Of a DNA stretch of 64,000 bases, positions 63,932 through 64,000 are shown in pieces (within the stretch, counting starts at the first letter, position 1; every line of letters starts with the position of its first letter). The notes under the pieces were generated by a model. It ran no database searches. It was not told where the DNA came from and worked only from the letters and a program-made list of their open reading frames with translations. The stretch comes from Aspidapion aeneum (taxonomy: Eukaryota; Arthropoda; Insecta; Coleoptera; Brentidae): NCBI GenBank assembly GCA_963576565.1, contig OY755042.1, positions 4,082,112 through 4,146,111 on the forward strand. Reading direction: 5' to 3'. A program made the translations under genes and the position numbers.

Positions 63932-64000
63932 AATGCAAAAATATACAGGGTGTTCCCTCTCAAAAAATCGACTTTATTGTCACACCCTGTACAGGGTGTC

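Noticed and set aside
1..64000. tRNA, rRNA or other standard RNA genes
   Set aside because: No segment was recognised with a cloverleaf or conserved promoter boxes on reading; a covariance-model scan was not possible here.

Overview
The window is AT-rich eukaryotic DNA, most likely from an insect with a large, transposon-dense genome. The evidence is arthropod-type transposable elements of nearly every class, scattered TTAGG-like telomere-type tracts, GT-AG introns of 0.5-14.5 kb, and one host gene whose protein matches the diacylglycerol lipase beta family. The species cannot be fixed from the sequence.

Host gene. Ten coding exons on the + strand (22060 to 63155) form the 5' part of a diacylglycerol lipase beta gene. 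Every junction is GT-AG, and the phases join into one 590-codon frame. The N-terminal four-helix membrane region is encoded by exons 1-4. The lipase fold spans exons 6-10, with the Ser nucleophile in GHSLGAG (exon 8) and the catalytic Asp in exon 9. The C-terminal part, including the catalytic His, lies beyond the window. A noncoding 5' exon must lie upstream of 22042 but was not located.

Regions. From 1 to 22 kb there is no convincing host gene. That stretch holds a nearly intact Penelope-like retroelement (9.1-11.2 kb), several terminal-inverted-repeat elements, a 142-bp tandem-repeat element (12-13.8 kb), and a complex element with 118-bp tandem repeats (14.7-15.9 kb). The introns (22-63 kb) hold relics of Tigger/pogo, mariner, an LTR retrotransposon, PIF/Harbinger, a P/THAP9-like element, Tc1, hAT, two more Penelope-like copies, RTE-like and RNase H-bearing LINEs, long foldback elements and many short non-autonomous elements. 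Most of the transposase and polymerase copies that can be read are broken.

The most informative observations are: hammerhead-like cores at Penelope-like 3' ends, one of which uses the ORF stop codon as part of the core; a short element family with a repeatable 7-bp target duplication; a family with a paralogous empty site implying a 5-bp duplication; two foldback elements that both preserve a small ORF; and tandem repeats with an exact 142-bp period.
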